A stretch of 64,000 bases of DNA from NCBI RefSeq assembly GCF_019578655.1, contig NC_063263.1:21141001-21205000 (forward strand), in the 5' to 3' direction. The notes under the pieces are model-generated. The model had not been told where the DNA came from, searched no databases, and saw only the letters and a list, made by a program, of their open reading frames with translations. Origin of the DNA: Ricinus communis (lineage: Eukaryota > Streptophyta > Magnoliopsida > Malpighiales > Euphorbiaceae). Positions 44,632-55,869 of this stretch are shown here, one piece after another. The translations under genes and the position numbers were made by a program. The number at the start of each line of letters is the position of its first letter. The first letter of the stretch is position 1.

Positions 44632-46682
44632 GGACTATTTTCTATAAATACAGCATAATATATCTCTATATATCAAGTACTATAACATGTGAGGTCCACC
44701 TAAATCTGGCCCAATTTATTAAGCCTCAGCCAAAGTTTGAAGTTATTAACCTAATTTACTAGTCAATTATGTATAAGGCCTGCTTTAGTCTAATCCAATT
44801 ACAATGCTTTTCTAATCTTTAAGCCTAATGGACTATTTTTTATGAGAGGCCCAATTTAGTGATCATGAACCTAGTATGGCCCAATTTTAACCTAATTTAA
44901 GCATGGCAAAGCCCACTAAGTCTACATTAATTTTAAGCTAAAGTCTAATTACCACCTTGATTAAATTAATGGCCTACAGTTTTCATGCTAGGTCCAATTT
45001 TAAAGTTATTGCCTATGTGTTTAATTTTAATCAGGCAATCATTTAATCATGTATTTGGCATGTATCAAAATAAAGCAGAAAAGTAAAGTGCAAAAAATAA
45101 ATCTAACTATTACAACCCACCTACAACTAAGAAAATTAGAAAGGAAGCACCTAAAATTAAGTACACTATTTAAAATTCTCAAAAAGACATAAAAAATGAG
45201 ACAAATTAGGTCTGGAAGGTATATAGACGATATGCTCTAGGGCTTTGATTCACATTTTTAGCAGCTTTTCCTTCGATTTAATCACCCAATGCCAACTCCT
45301 CATGCATAGGATATGATATAATCAATTGGAAATGCAAGAAATTAAATGAGAAGTGTAAGAAGATATAAGATTAAATGGAAACCTTAAGCAAATCACACAA
45401 AACCCTAGAAAATAAGACTAGCAGTAGATATAGAAAGCAAATTTCAAATTTAAAGCCTGGAACCCTAAGACTAATTTTAATCACTAAAACATGAAGAAAT
45501 CACTAATCTAACATGCAATCCTAATCATTTGGCTAATCAGATCTTATAAACCACAAATAGACATATTATTAGATTCAATTTTCCAACATGTTCTTATTAT
45601 CAGATTTAATTCTCGTCATGTTCATAATTATCATATTCAATTTTCATCATGTTCATATAATCAGATTCAATTTCTAATAACTTATAAGCATATTAATTCA
45701 TAAAAGATCTTATTCTAACCATTTAAAACATATAGAAAACAACAAACAAACCCTAGTCATGTTTTTAAAATCATAAAGAAACATAAGAACCAGTTTAATA
45801 GGAAAGATGATGTTGATGATGCTAGATGTGTGGGACCCTTAGCTTGTCACCGTAGTTTGTTGATCTGCGAGTCTGAGAGATGATGAGGTGGTTGAATCGA
45901 AGATTGGATGAGAATCCAGTGTTGTTTTGGGCTTGATAAAGACTTTCGTAGTTCAAGAAGAAAACTTTCCTAATCCTAAGTTCTTTCTTAGTGACTTGTC
46001 TCTCTAGTTACCAAAAAAGCTCTTTGCTTAATCGAATGTAGGATTTTTGTATTTTTAGTAACAGTAACCCATAATCGATGTAACTAACCCTGGACTTAGG
46101 ACATAATAATATATTTATAGAGGTAGGATTTCAGATTATCTTTCTCTTTTATCAGATTAATATCTAACAAAAAGGTAAAATATTTTATATTTAAATTATT
46201 ATCACTAAAAATATCCAATAATTATTACAAATCACTTCTAGAAATTTCTTTTCAACAATTTCAACATTTTAAGTAAAAAAAATATAAAAATCGGCATTAA
46301 ATCTTGAAAAATAGCCAATCGGCATTGTGTAGAACCGACTGGCTCTGTACATAGCCGATTCAGCTCTATGCTAAGTCAATTGGCTCTGTGTGGAGCTGAT
46401 TTGGCTATACGCGGAGCTGATTAAAGCAAAAATTTTAGGAAATTTTAGTAATTTAGTCCCTCAACTTGAGAAAATTATCGTTTTATCCTTTAAAGTTAAT
46501 TTTTTCTAACAATTGAGTCTAAATTGATGCTAGAAAAGTACTTTTTATTCAATTATTCTCAATCCTAACTTAGATTCACTTACTTCAATCTCCTAAGACT
46601 TGAGAAAGACAGTAACTTTCATTATAGGATTTTTCGTAAGTGTCTCGATATCTAGATCCGGAAAAAAGGTGCTAATAGCTAC
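44632..46682 (-). repeat. Left (3') LTR of the large gypsy element
   Basis: Homologous to 55,870-57,670 along its length: it shares ATGTGAGGTCCAC, GGCAATCATTTAATC, GGAAAGATGATGTTGATGAT and TAGATCC...GGTGCT blocks. A TATA-like CTATAAATATAT on the minus strand near 46,120 could be its promoter. Purine-rich sequence just inside it (the minus strand reads AACTGGGGGTAGC at about 46,683-46,697) may be the polypurine tract. Confidence 0.7.
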
Positions 46683-46929
46683 CCCCAGTTTGTCAAAATT
46701 TATGCAAATGAACTTTAAATAAATTGAGACAAAACATAATTATTAAGGATACGAAGGATGGATATGAATGTGAGTTGTAGAAGCTACGCTACGTAATCCG
46801 AGTTGGTGCATAATTTCTGACTTTGATTTAGGGACCACGTCCGTCATATCTTGAAGATCTTCCCTCAAGATAATTGTAGTTATGTGACGCTTCATAGGCT
46901 TATGCTAGTATAGAGTTTCTATCTGGATT

Positions 46930-47640
46930 TGATTTAGGGTTCCACACTCGTCTAATTTAGGGACAACGTTCGATGATTTAGGGACTACGCCTGTTGATTT
47001 TGGAGAACCACGCCCGATGATTTAGGAACCATGCCCGATGATTTAGGAACCACGCCCGATGATTTAAGGACTACACCTGATGATTTAGGAACCACGCCCG
47101 CTAATTTTAGGAACCATGCCTGATGATTTGGGAACCATGCTCGATAATTTTGGAACCACGCTCGATGGTTTGGGAATCACGATCGATGATTTAAGGACCA
47201 CGCCTATTGATTTGGGTAATACAACCACTAATTTAAGGAACCACGCATGATGATTCAGGGACCACACCCATCTGATTTAGGAACCACGCCCATCTAATTA
47301 AGAAACCACGTCCAATGATTTGGAAACCATGCCCGATGATTTGGGGAAACCGTACTTCATGATTTGGGAAAACTGAGCCCGATGATTTGGGAACCATACT
47401 TGATGATTTAGAGATCATGCTCGTTGAATTAGGAACCATGCTCACTAATTTAGGGAACCATGCCCGATGATTTAGGAACCACGCCCATTGATTTCGGAAC
47501 CACACTAATTTGGGGAACCACGCTTGTTGATTTTGGAACCACACCCAATGGTTTGGGACCACACCGGTAATTTGGGGAACCACGCCTGATGATTTTGGAA
47601 CCACGCCCATCTGATTTGGGAACTACACCCATGATTTATA
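46930..47640 (-). repeat. Minisatellite of about 21 bp inside the gypsy element
   Basis: Some thirty imperfect copies of a unit close to GATGATTTAGGAACCACGCCC, 18-24 bp each, run from about 46,930 to 47,640, with outlying copies near 46,815. The minus-strand reading frames give VVPKSSG-type repeats, which follow from the unit length and are not evidence for a protein. The array lies between gag and the 3' LTR on the element's strand, a place where Ty3/gypsy elements often carry tandem repeats. Confidence 0.9.
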
Positions 47641-49269
47641 CTTGCAGAGACTTTCCTCTGGCTTCTTGATAACTTTATACTTTCAGATGCACTTATGTTT
47701 TCATTTCTGCTTCAGATTGTGATTTATATGTACTACTCTCTTGGATAACTTTCGCTTTAGGATGTGAATTTATGATCTTCCACTTCAGAAAGTAAACTTG
47801 AGTGTAGATCAAGCATCTTCTTTTCTTCACTTTCCTACTATAAGATGGTGGCATCTATACAGGTATATAGAAATTACATCAAGGAAAATTAGTGAAAGTG
47901 CATGATATATTTCTAAAAGATCATCCTTCAGTTTAGACAAAGTCATTTTGGTGCCTATCAACATTGACACTTTAAGAGTTCAATCACCTGCTTTTCGACA
48001 CGTGGGATGGAGCCTAATGGTCAATGCTGTAATTGATTCATATCAAAGATTTGAAAGTCATGGTGACGATAGGAGGTGCACATCCAGAGATAACTCAAGC
48101 ATGCCAGGGCTGAATAATTTTGCCTAAGGGTTGTACTGATACTTGTTCAATGATAATTGGCTTTATCACAATCTCATACAGATAGCAACCATATCTCTTT
48201 TCTTTTCTTACTTTTACGCCTTAACTTTTGCCTAAGCCGCATTTTTAGATTTTCAACTTAGCAAGCTAATGTATTAACTTTTGCCTAAGCTGCCCTTTCG
48301 GTTTTTTAACTTAATGTTTTCTTTTCTTTATACTTTTCTTTATTTTCTCTTTTTCCTTATTCTTTCTTTTTATAGATTTGGTTACTCAAGTACTTGCAGT
48401 CTCTTTTTTCAAGCTTTTAGACGATTCCACTAATTTTTAGGATTTTCCTTGACACAAGATTTCTTGAATTGAAGTTGAATGACTTTAGCTCTGCTGATTC
48501 ACTGAGTGTGATGTCACAATTGATGAAGACTTGAGCACTATAATTTTTTGGATTTTTCCCGCTAGAGAGTTAAAGAAAATTATCTTGGTTTTATTCAAAT
48601 CTCATAGATTCTGCTTCTTATTTTGTTTTCTCCTTCTGATAGTGCACAAGTAATGAAAACTAATGTACAAGTTTGATAAACATTCTTATCAAATTTTGTT
48701 CATTTAATAAGGGTACAAATGGGTACATTTTCTATTTCACATAATACTACTCTTATTATTAACTAATCCATTTGAATTTTCTAATCGAACATTTTTCTCT
48801 CACCTGTTGAACTTATTTCCCCCGAGATTTGAATTCCTTTCAGTATTTTCAAGCTTAATCTCTTCTTTTCTTTTTTTGATATGAAGTTTTTCAGCTTGAT
48901 CTAAATTTCCTTTTGGAGTCAAATACAATGGGTCTTGTATTCTTTCAGGGTTAGAGCGCTAATCTTTAATCACTTATATCTTCGGAGGTCCTTGTTGTTT
49001 TTAAGGTTGTAATTAATATAATGGAGTATGCACTCAGCCTTCTTTCTTTATTCCTAGTATTTTGAATAATTTTGGTACCTTGAATTCAATTATATTGTAT
49101 TAGATATTATATATAGTAGAAATGTACCTAGAATTATCATTTGTGCCTAGATTAAATAAACCAATTTGAATAGAATTGATGTTAAACATACGCATATAAT
49201 AATCATTGTAATGCAATATACCATTAAGATAAACATCAAACAAGCAAAAATTAGAGTTTTTTCATTGAT
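47641..49269 (-). other. Interior of the large gypsy element, non-coding
   Basis: No pol domain is recognisable here on either strand. A phrase TTAACTTTTGCCTAAGC followed by a TTTTCAACTTA-like block occurs twice (about 48,225 and 48,270). The remainder is T-rich and stop-filled. Confidence 0.45.
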
Positions 49270-50135
49270 CCTAGAAGCAAAATCATGTCTTTGTCTTCAA
49301 ATGAATCAAGAGCTGAATCTTATGATGACCCACCATCTTTAGATAGTTGGTCTTCAATTTCTCTAGCTTTATAGTTTCCTCTGTCCCATCCAGCTTTAAT
49401 ATTTTTAATTTCTTCTACTTATAAGCCATCATCGTACAATCCCAAGAAGATCTTGGGATTCATCATTTGTAGCTTTTTCACCCAAGATTGGAGAACATTT
49501 CAGACTATCATCCAAACTTGATCCTTTTTAAAAGTTTTATTCTTTATTAAAACTACTTTGTTCCTCCATCTAGTCAAAAAGTCAGAAAAAGATTCATTAG
49601 GCTTTTACTTTATTGATTCTAAATCTCTTATAGAGACTTCTAGCTGAGCGTTGTAGTCATATTACTACATAAAGCATCACAAAATTTTTTCTGATCAGAC
49701 TTGATGGACCTTTCCAACCCATGGTATCGGTTAACAGCTAGCTCTTCTAATGAAAGTACAAACAACTTGATGATTTGGGTCATGATTGTAACATTTTGAT
49801 TTAAGTGCACCTTTGGATCTCCAATTTCATTGAACTTCTGTATTTTAGGCATACAAAATTTGGGGGGCAACTTATCTTCTCCAATCAACATCAGTTTATC
49901 AAAATTAAAGGTTGAATCTAAACCTTGATCTTTTAGCATATCTTGCATCTTGTTGAGCCTTTTACTCAGACTATGCAAAATCTCAGATAGTATAACAGCT
50001 TTTGCAGTAAGAGTAGACTCGTCCTTAGCTTGTTCTAGCATGTAGTCATTTAGATTCTAGAGGTGCCCACCATATGCTTCTATATTATGAGTAGTAACAG
50101 CAATAGTTGCATGGGCAGTGCTAGTCTTTTGGATA
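49270..50135 (-). pseudogene. Gag of the large gypsy element, 3' portion
   Basis: The minus-strand frame at 50,041-49,640 reads KFCMPKIQKFNEIGDPKVH, then FVLSLEELAV and a YHGLERS block. Continuing traces are ESFSDFLTRWRNK, IKNKTFKKDQV and VEEIKN to about 49,270. This is the retrotransposon gag domain (PF03732-like) of a Ty3/gypsy element. The 134-codon frame is intact in part, but the domain is broken downstream. Its 5' portion lies beyond the nested TRIM at 54,640-54,900. Confidence 0.75.
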
Positions 50136-50140
50136 GTTTG

Positions 50141-50959
50141 TGATATGAATCAAGGCTGCCATGAGATTACATTGCAAAGGCATGAACCAAAAGGTCCAAA
50201 ATGGAAATGCAACTCATGCATGAGAACAAGAGTCCAACCTTATAATGAAGCATTCAGTCCATTTTGAAGAATAAAGCCATTCGGCTATGACTAGGCCTTT
50301 GGGCTTAATTCATATTTATATCGGTTCTTATCTTTTGGGTTTTAGCTTAAGTAATTATTTTAGTTTATTTTTATTTAATTAATGATTATTTTATTAGGTG
50401 TGAGTTATATGTGTGTTGTGAGGAGTTACAAATGAGTGCACATGTTTAGTTGTCATTTGGGAGTTATAAAATGAGTGCTATCAATGTAAAAAAATAGCAA
50501 TTTTAATGAGTTTTAAGGGGATTAAAGGGGAAAACGTGGGAAAGTTCAAAAGATATCCATTTAGGTTTTCTTTGTCTTGTTTTGGCTATAAATACCAAAG
50601 CCAAATTCATTTGTAAATATAGAATTTTGAATGATAATCTTTGTTTGCTCTTTGTGAGTGTTTTTGCTTAAGTTCTTGCATGAACTTTGAACTTATCAAA
50701 CTATTTTTAGTTTGTGGCGTTCTCTAACCAAAATCTTATGTTTGATTCATAACTTATCAAATCATACTTGGTTTGTGGCGTTTGGAGTTGAATTCAAGTG
50801 CTAGTTTCATTGTTGGAACTAGTTTTTTCCTAACTTCACTTGAGGAGATCCTTGGGTTTTGGAATCATCTTGATTGGAGGGTGTTTTCTTGCATTCCATA
50901 TGTATCGTAACTCATTAGTTATTGGGGTGTATGGTTGCTAAGATGATGATTTCCTATCA
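50141..50959 (+). repeat. LTR 1 of the tandem element
   Basis: 819 bp, TGATATGAATC to TTTCCTATCA, with a TATAAATA box at 50,587-50,594. It is preceded by the GTTTG target copy and followed after TT by the primer-binding site at 50,962-50,973. Confidence 0.93.
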
Positions 50960-50961
50960 TT

Positions 50962-50973
50962 TGGTATCAGAGC
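50962..50973 (+). other. Primer-binding site 1, tRNA-Met type
   Basis: TGGTATCAGAGC, a perfect match to the usual initiator tRNA-Met primer site of plant LTR elements, two bases after LTR 1. Confidence 0.9.
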
Positions 50974-51285
50974 TTGCTTCAAGTTGAGATTTGCTTATCT
51001 TTGTGTTTTGTGTGTAATTAAAGTTTCTCATCTTCTTTACTTTTTTTTTTTATGCTGAATTCTTCTTGTTTCAATTTTGTACTTCTAAGTACTCTTTGTT
51101 TTAAAGTTTACACCTTTGTGTTTATTAAATAAATTTTTATTGTCCCTTCTTGTTTATCATTTTATGTTGTCTTTTTTCTTTTCCTTCAAATTCCGTATCA
51201 TATCTTTTGTTCTTTCCTTCAAACGTCTTTGTGGTTCTTTATTTTCATCTTTATTTCATCCTTAGACGTAAAAAAAGAAAAAGAA

Positions 51286-52101
51286 ATGTTTCATGAAGCT
51301 GAGTTCATTAGATAATGTCAAAATCTTCGTTATCAATCTTATGATAAGATGTGGGGTCAAAGAAATGATCATTATGAAGACTGCAGACAAAATTTTTATT
51401 CTTCTAAATCTAAACCTAAGAGGTTAGATAGATAACCAAGTCAAGTTTTTATTGATGAATTGTCCAAGGAGAACAAATCTTTAAGAATCGGTCTTGAAGC
51501 ATTTAAGCATGAGCTTGAAGAGCTCAAGATGTTGACCAATAGCTTTCTTAAGCATCTTAAAGATAAAGCCGATTCTAAGCCATTATTAAAGACTAACATC
51601 CATGATGTAAAGGAGGCAAATTGCTCTACTGAAGTCAATGTAGATTTTGAAGACTTGATAATTGGAGATGGCAAGAAAGACAATGACTTCCTACCTTTAG
51701 ATGAATTCAATAGTGAAGAGTTTATCGCTGATGGAGAGGCAATGGTTCAGTCAATGAAGAATGAAAGAGTTTTGCTTGATAAAACTGAGACTATTGAGCA
51801 TGTTGAATTTATTGGTACTAAAAATATTATTTGTTCTAAAGTTCCTCTAATCACTATTGTGAAGGAATTGCAGGTTGATGATGGCATTCAATTACCGTTT
51901 GAGATTATATGTTTATTTCTTTCGCAATATTTGGGTAAAATTCGAGGAAGAATTTTATTTCAAGAAAGGGGGAATGATATGAATCAAGGCTGCCATGAGA
52001 TTACATTGCAAAGGCATGAACCAAAAGGTCCAAAATGGAAATGCAACTCATGCATGAGAACAATAGTCCAACCTTATAATGAAGCATTCAGTCCATTTTG
52101 A
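51286..52101 (+). pseudogene. First copy of the element's ORF, two nonsense changes
   Basis: Collinear with the intact copy at 53,126-53,941 and of the same length, but with TAA stops at codon 10 (51,313-51,315) and codon 50 (51,433-51,435). The second copy has CAA at both places. Both differences are C-to-T. From the next ATG at 51,460 a 213-codon frame stays open to the same stop. The last part lies in LTR 2. Confidence 0.8.
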
Positions 52102-52794
52102 AGAATAAAAGCCATTCGGCTATGACTAGGCCTTTGGGCTTAATTCATATTTATATGGGTTCTTATCTTTTGGGTTTTAGCTTAAGTAATTATTTTAGTT
52201 TATTTTTATTTAATTAATGATTATTTTATTAGATGTGAGTTATATGTGTGTTGTGAGGAGTTACAAATGAGTGCACATGTTTAGTTGTCATTTGGGAGTT
52301 ATAAAATGAGTGCTATCAAAGTAAAAAAATAGCCATTTTAATGAGTTTTAAGGGGATTAAAGGGGAAAACGTGGGAAAGTTCAAAAGATATCCATTTAGG
52401 TTTTCTTTGTCTTGTTTTGGCTATAAATATCAAAGCCAAATTCATTTGTAAATATAGAATTTTGAATGATAATCTTTGTTTGCTCTTTGTGAGTGTTTTT
52501 GCTTAAGTTCTTGCATGAACTTTGAACTTATCAAACTATTTTTAGTTTATGGCATTCTCTAACCAAAATCTTGTGTTTGATTCATAACTTATCAAATCAT
52601 ACTTGGTTTGTGGCGTTTAGAGTTGAATTCAAGTGCTAGTTTCATTGTTGGAACTAGTTTTTTCCTAACTTCACTTGAGGAGATCCTTGGGTTTTGGAAT
52701 CATCTTGATTGGAGGGTGTTTTCTTGCATTCCATATGTATCGTAACTCATTAGTTATTGGGGTGTATGGTTGCTAAGATGATGATTTCCTATCA
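51975..52794 (+). repeat. LTR 2 (middle) of the tandem element
   Basis: 820 bp with a TATAAATA box at 52,422-52,429. It is preceded by the purine tract of internal region 1 and followed by a second primer-binding site, so it serves at once as 3' LTR of the first unit and 5' LTR of the second. Confidence 0.93.
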
Positions 52795-52796
52795 TT

Positions 52797-52808
52797 TGGT
52801 ATCAGAGC
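52797..52808 (+). other. Primer-binding site 2, tRNA-Met type
   Basis: TGGTATCAGAGC two bases after LTR 2, identical to the first site. Confidence 0.9.
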
Positions 52809-53125
52809 TTGCTTCAAGTTGAGGTTTGCTTATCTTTGTGTTTTGTGTGTAATTAAAGTTTCTCATCTTCTTTACGTTTTTTTTTGTGCTGAATTCTTCT
52901 TGTTTCAATTTTGTCCTTCTAAGTACTCTTTGTTTTAAAATTTACACCTTTGTGTTTATTAAATAATTTTTTATTTTCCCTTCTTGTTTATCATTTTATG
53001 TTGTCTTTTTTCTTTTCCTTCAAATTCCGTATCACATCTTTTGTTCTTTCCTTCAAACGTCTTTGTGGTTCTTTATTTTCATCTTTACTTCATCCTTAGA
53101 CATAAAAAAAGAAAAAGAAAAAGAA

Positions 53126-53941
53126 ATGTTTCATGAAGCTGAGTTCATTAGACAATGTCGAAATCTTCGTTATCAATCTTATGATAAGATGTGGGGTCAA
53201 AGAAATGATCATTATGAAGACTGCAGACAAAATTTTTATTCTTCTAAATCTAAACCTAAGAGGTTAGATAGACAACCAAGTCAAGTTTTTATTGATGAAT
53301 TGTCCAAGGAGAACAAATCTTTAAGAATCGGTCTTGAAGCATTTAAGCATGAGCTTGAAGAGCTCAAGATGTTGACCAATAGCTTTCTTAAGCATCTTAA
53401 AGATAAAGCCGATTCTAAGCCATTATTAAAGACTAACATCCATGATGTAAAGGAGGCAAATTGCTCTACTGAAGTCAATGTAGATTTTGAAGACTTGATA
53501 ATTGGAGATGGCAAGAAAGACAATGACTTGCTACCTTTGGATGAATTCAATAGTGAAGAGTTTATCGCTGATGGAGAGGCAATGGTTCAGTCAATGAAGA
53601 ATGAAAGAGTTTTTCTTGATAAAACTGAGACTTTTGAGCATGTTGAATTTATTGGTACTAAAAATATTATTTGTTCTAAAGTTCCTCTAATCACTATTGT
53701 GAAGGAATTACAGGTTGATGATGGCATTCAATTACCGTTTGAGATTATATGTTTATTTCTTTCGCAATATTTGGGTAAAATTCGAGGACGAATTTTATTT
53801 CAAGAAAGGGGGAATGATATAAATCAAGGCTGCTATGAGATTACATTGCAAAGGCATGAACCAAAAGGTCCAAAATGGAAATGCAACTCATGCATGAGAA
53901 CAAGAGTCCAACCTTATAATGAAGCATTCAGTCCATTTTGA
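53126..53941 (+). CDS. Open reading frame of the tandem element, 271 aa, function unknown
   Basis: The first ATG of the open stretch (53,126) gives MFHEAEFIRQ and 271 residues. I do not recognise a family. Residues about 55-95 (DELSKENKSLRIGL onward) look like a charged coiled coil, the middle is acidic (EDLIIGDGKKDND), and the tail from about residue 230 is encoded in LTR 3, ending NEAFSPF. The GRILFQERGND block just before the LTR resembles the end of Ty3/gypsy polyproteins, where the last codons run into the 3' LTR. The frame may therefore fuse a gag start to a pol end after a large internal deletion. No zinc knuckle, protease or polymerase is present. A role in packaging is possible but only inferred. 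Confidence 0.6.
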   Translation: MFHEAEFIRQCRNLRYQSYDKMWGQRNDHYEDCRQNFYSSKSKPKRLDRQPSQVFIDELSKENKSLRIGLEAFKHELEELKMLTNSFLKHLKDKADSKPLLKTNIHDVKEANCSTEVNVDFEDLIIGDGKKDNDLLPLDEFNSEEFIADGEAMVQSMKNERVFLDKTETFEHVEFIGTKNIICSKVPLITIVKELQVDDGIQLPFEIICLFLSQYLGKIRGRILFQERGNDINQGCYEITLQRHEPKGPKWKCNSCMRTRVQPYNEAFSPF

Positions 53942-54634
53942 AGAATAAAAGCCATTCGGCTATGACTAGGCCTTTGGGCTTAATTCATATTTATATGGGT
54001 TCTTATCTTTTGGGTTTTAGCTTAAGTAATTATTTTAGTTTATTTTTATTTAATTAATGATTATTTTATCAGGTGTGAGTTATATGTGTGTTGTGAGGAG
54101 TTACAAATGAGTGCACATGTTTAGTTGTCATTTGGGAGTTATAAAATGAGTGCTATCAATGTAAAAAAACAGCCATTTTAATGAGTTTTAAGGGGATTAA
54201 AGGGGAAAACGTGGGAAAGTTCAAAAGATATCCATTTAGGTTTTCTTTGTCTTGTTTTGGCTATAAATACCAAAGCCAAATTCATTTGTAAATATAGAAT
54301 TTTGAATGATAATCTTTGTTTGCTCTTTGTGAGTGTTTTTGCTTAAGTTCTTGCATGAACTTTGAACTTATCAAACTATTTTTAGTTTGTGGCGTTCTCT
54401 AACCAAAATCTTGTGTTTGATTCATAACTTATCAAATCATACTTGGTTTGTGGCGTTTGGAGTTGAATTCAAGTGCTAGTTTCATTGTTGGAACTAGTTT
54501 TTTCCTAACTTCACTTGAGGAGATCCTTGGGTTTTGGAATCATCTTGATTAGAGGGTGTTTTCTTGCATTCCATATGTATTGTAACTCATTAGTTATTGG
54601 GGTGTATGGTTGCTAAGATGATGATTTCCTATCA
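53815..54634 (+). repeat. LTR 3 of the tandem element
   Basis: 820 bp with a TATAAATA box at 54,262-54,269. It is followed by the second GTTTG target copy at 54,635-54,639. Confidence 0.93.
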
Positions 54635-54639
54635 GTTTG

Positions 54640-54900
54640 TTTCTTGAAAATTTCAACTAAAGCTTGTTAGAGTTCCTCTTGGATAATAATCCTTAGGTTA
54701 CCTATAATTGCAATCTTGATAACATCAATGTCTGCTCGTGGACCATCTTTATAATTAGTGGGCTTCTTGGGCTTTTATTTAGTACTGCCTCGATTAATCA
54801 TGAAATAGGTCTTCTTGACACCTTTCTTGTCCTATCCAAACTAAGAGTGATAATAAAAAATGGCTTCAAAATAAGGAGTTAGTACGATGCATGCAATGCA
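54640..54900 (-). pseudogene. Gag of the large gypsy element, 5' portion
   Basis: The minus-strand reading across this segment joins the gag remnant at 50,135 once the nested element and one GTTTG copy are ignored. It is rich in basic and charged residues and broken by stops. No separate domain is visible. Confidence 0.5.
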
Positions 54901-55869
54901 CGATATGCATGAGGCACGTGTAATGCATAAGGACAAAGAAAAAGGATTAGCAAACGCATAATATTTTACAAGTTACCAAACAAAACATCCTCCCAACCTT
55001 ATTTCTCCAGCACACAGTTCATGGTGAGTGTTTCTTCCCTAGGATTTTGGGCCTGGGGTTTTTATCAACAAGAGATGTAGGCTCCACACGCATACTATAA
55101 GCTCTCAAAGCAAGTTAAAGAAACACAAGGCGATGTTTTCCAGTATAAATATAAAGCCTGCATATTTTGGGCATGGGGCCTGATTCCACATATTTTTAGG
55201 CCAAGGCTTTCCAATACTTAGGCTTAAGTACATATAAGGAAAAACATCTCAAATAGAAAACAATAGGGTTCCTAAGGAAAATTGCTACTGTCATTACCAT
55301 GAACTGGGTCTTGGGTAAGGATAAAAGGCTCCCACAGGTAAAAAGTATTATTTTTTGGCTCGTCACTCAAAGGTCTATGCGATGAAGGAAATCACTCAAT
55401 ACTTGTGAGTGATGGTTGACCAGTGTTGCAATTCCAAGGTTCAAGTGGAACCAAAGAACTACTAACCGTTGCCATTAGGGCTATAAGGACCAAAGTGCAC
55501 AATGTGTGATAATGGTGTAATGATGCAAGAGTCACTCGTTAAATAATGAAATTAAAGACAAAGATACATTAGAATCAGCTTCTCTTATCCCTAGTGGAAT
55601 TGCCACTATGGGTGGTTTTGGGCACGCACTCAAGTGTCTTTAGTGACTACGGCATTGCAAGCCTTTTCAACCTAATCGAAAACATGATAACTAGTCATAG
55701 AGACTAGCGTGGAGATGGGAGTCGCCGCTCGGATAACCGAAACATTTTTACTAATGAATGACGTGTCTCGATTCCATAAGGAAGCTTACATCACAGATTC
55801 AAAGATGGATCTGAAAGCTAACTTCCTTATTTATTTATATTTATCTTTAATTTTATTGTTTAACAGGTT
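54901..55869 (-). other. Leader of the large gypsy element
   Basis: Non-coding sequence between gag and the 5' LTR on the minus strand. A GCGACTCCCATCTCCACG block on the minus strand near 55,712-55,730 resembles GGCGACTCC-type primer-site sequence found in some Ty3/gypsy elements, so the true LTR boundary could lie near 55,735 rather than 55,870. The 60-codon open frame at 55,709-55,891 has no domain. Confidence 0.4.

Larger units (their letters stand above)
50141..54634 (+). mobile_element. Small non-autonomous LTR retrotransposon with three LTRs in tandem
   Basis: The structure is LTR (50,141-50,959), internal (50,960-51,974), LTR (51,975-52,794), internal (52,795-53,814), LTR (53,815-54,634). 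Each LTR is 819-820 bp, begins TGATAT, ends CCTATCA and has a TATAAATA box. Each internal part starts with a tRNA-Met primer site (TGGTATCAGAGC) and ends with a purine tract (AAGAAAGGGGGAA). The outer flanks are GTTTG on both sides (50,136-50,140 and 54,635-54,639), a perfect 5-bp target duplication. By eye the LTRs differ at only about ten sites per pair, so the array is young. It sits in gag of the large gypsy element. No pol is encoded. Confidence 0.93.

Noticed and set aside
47085..47632. Minus-strand open frames with VVPKSSG-type repeats
   Set aside because: A direct result of the roughly 21-bp minisatellite unit. Frames shift between units and no conserved protein is implied.
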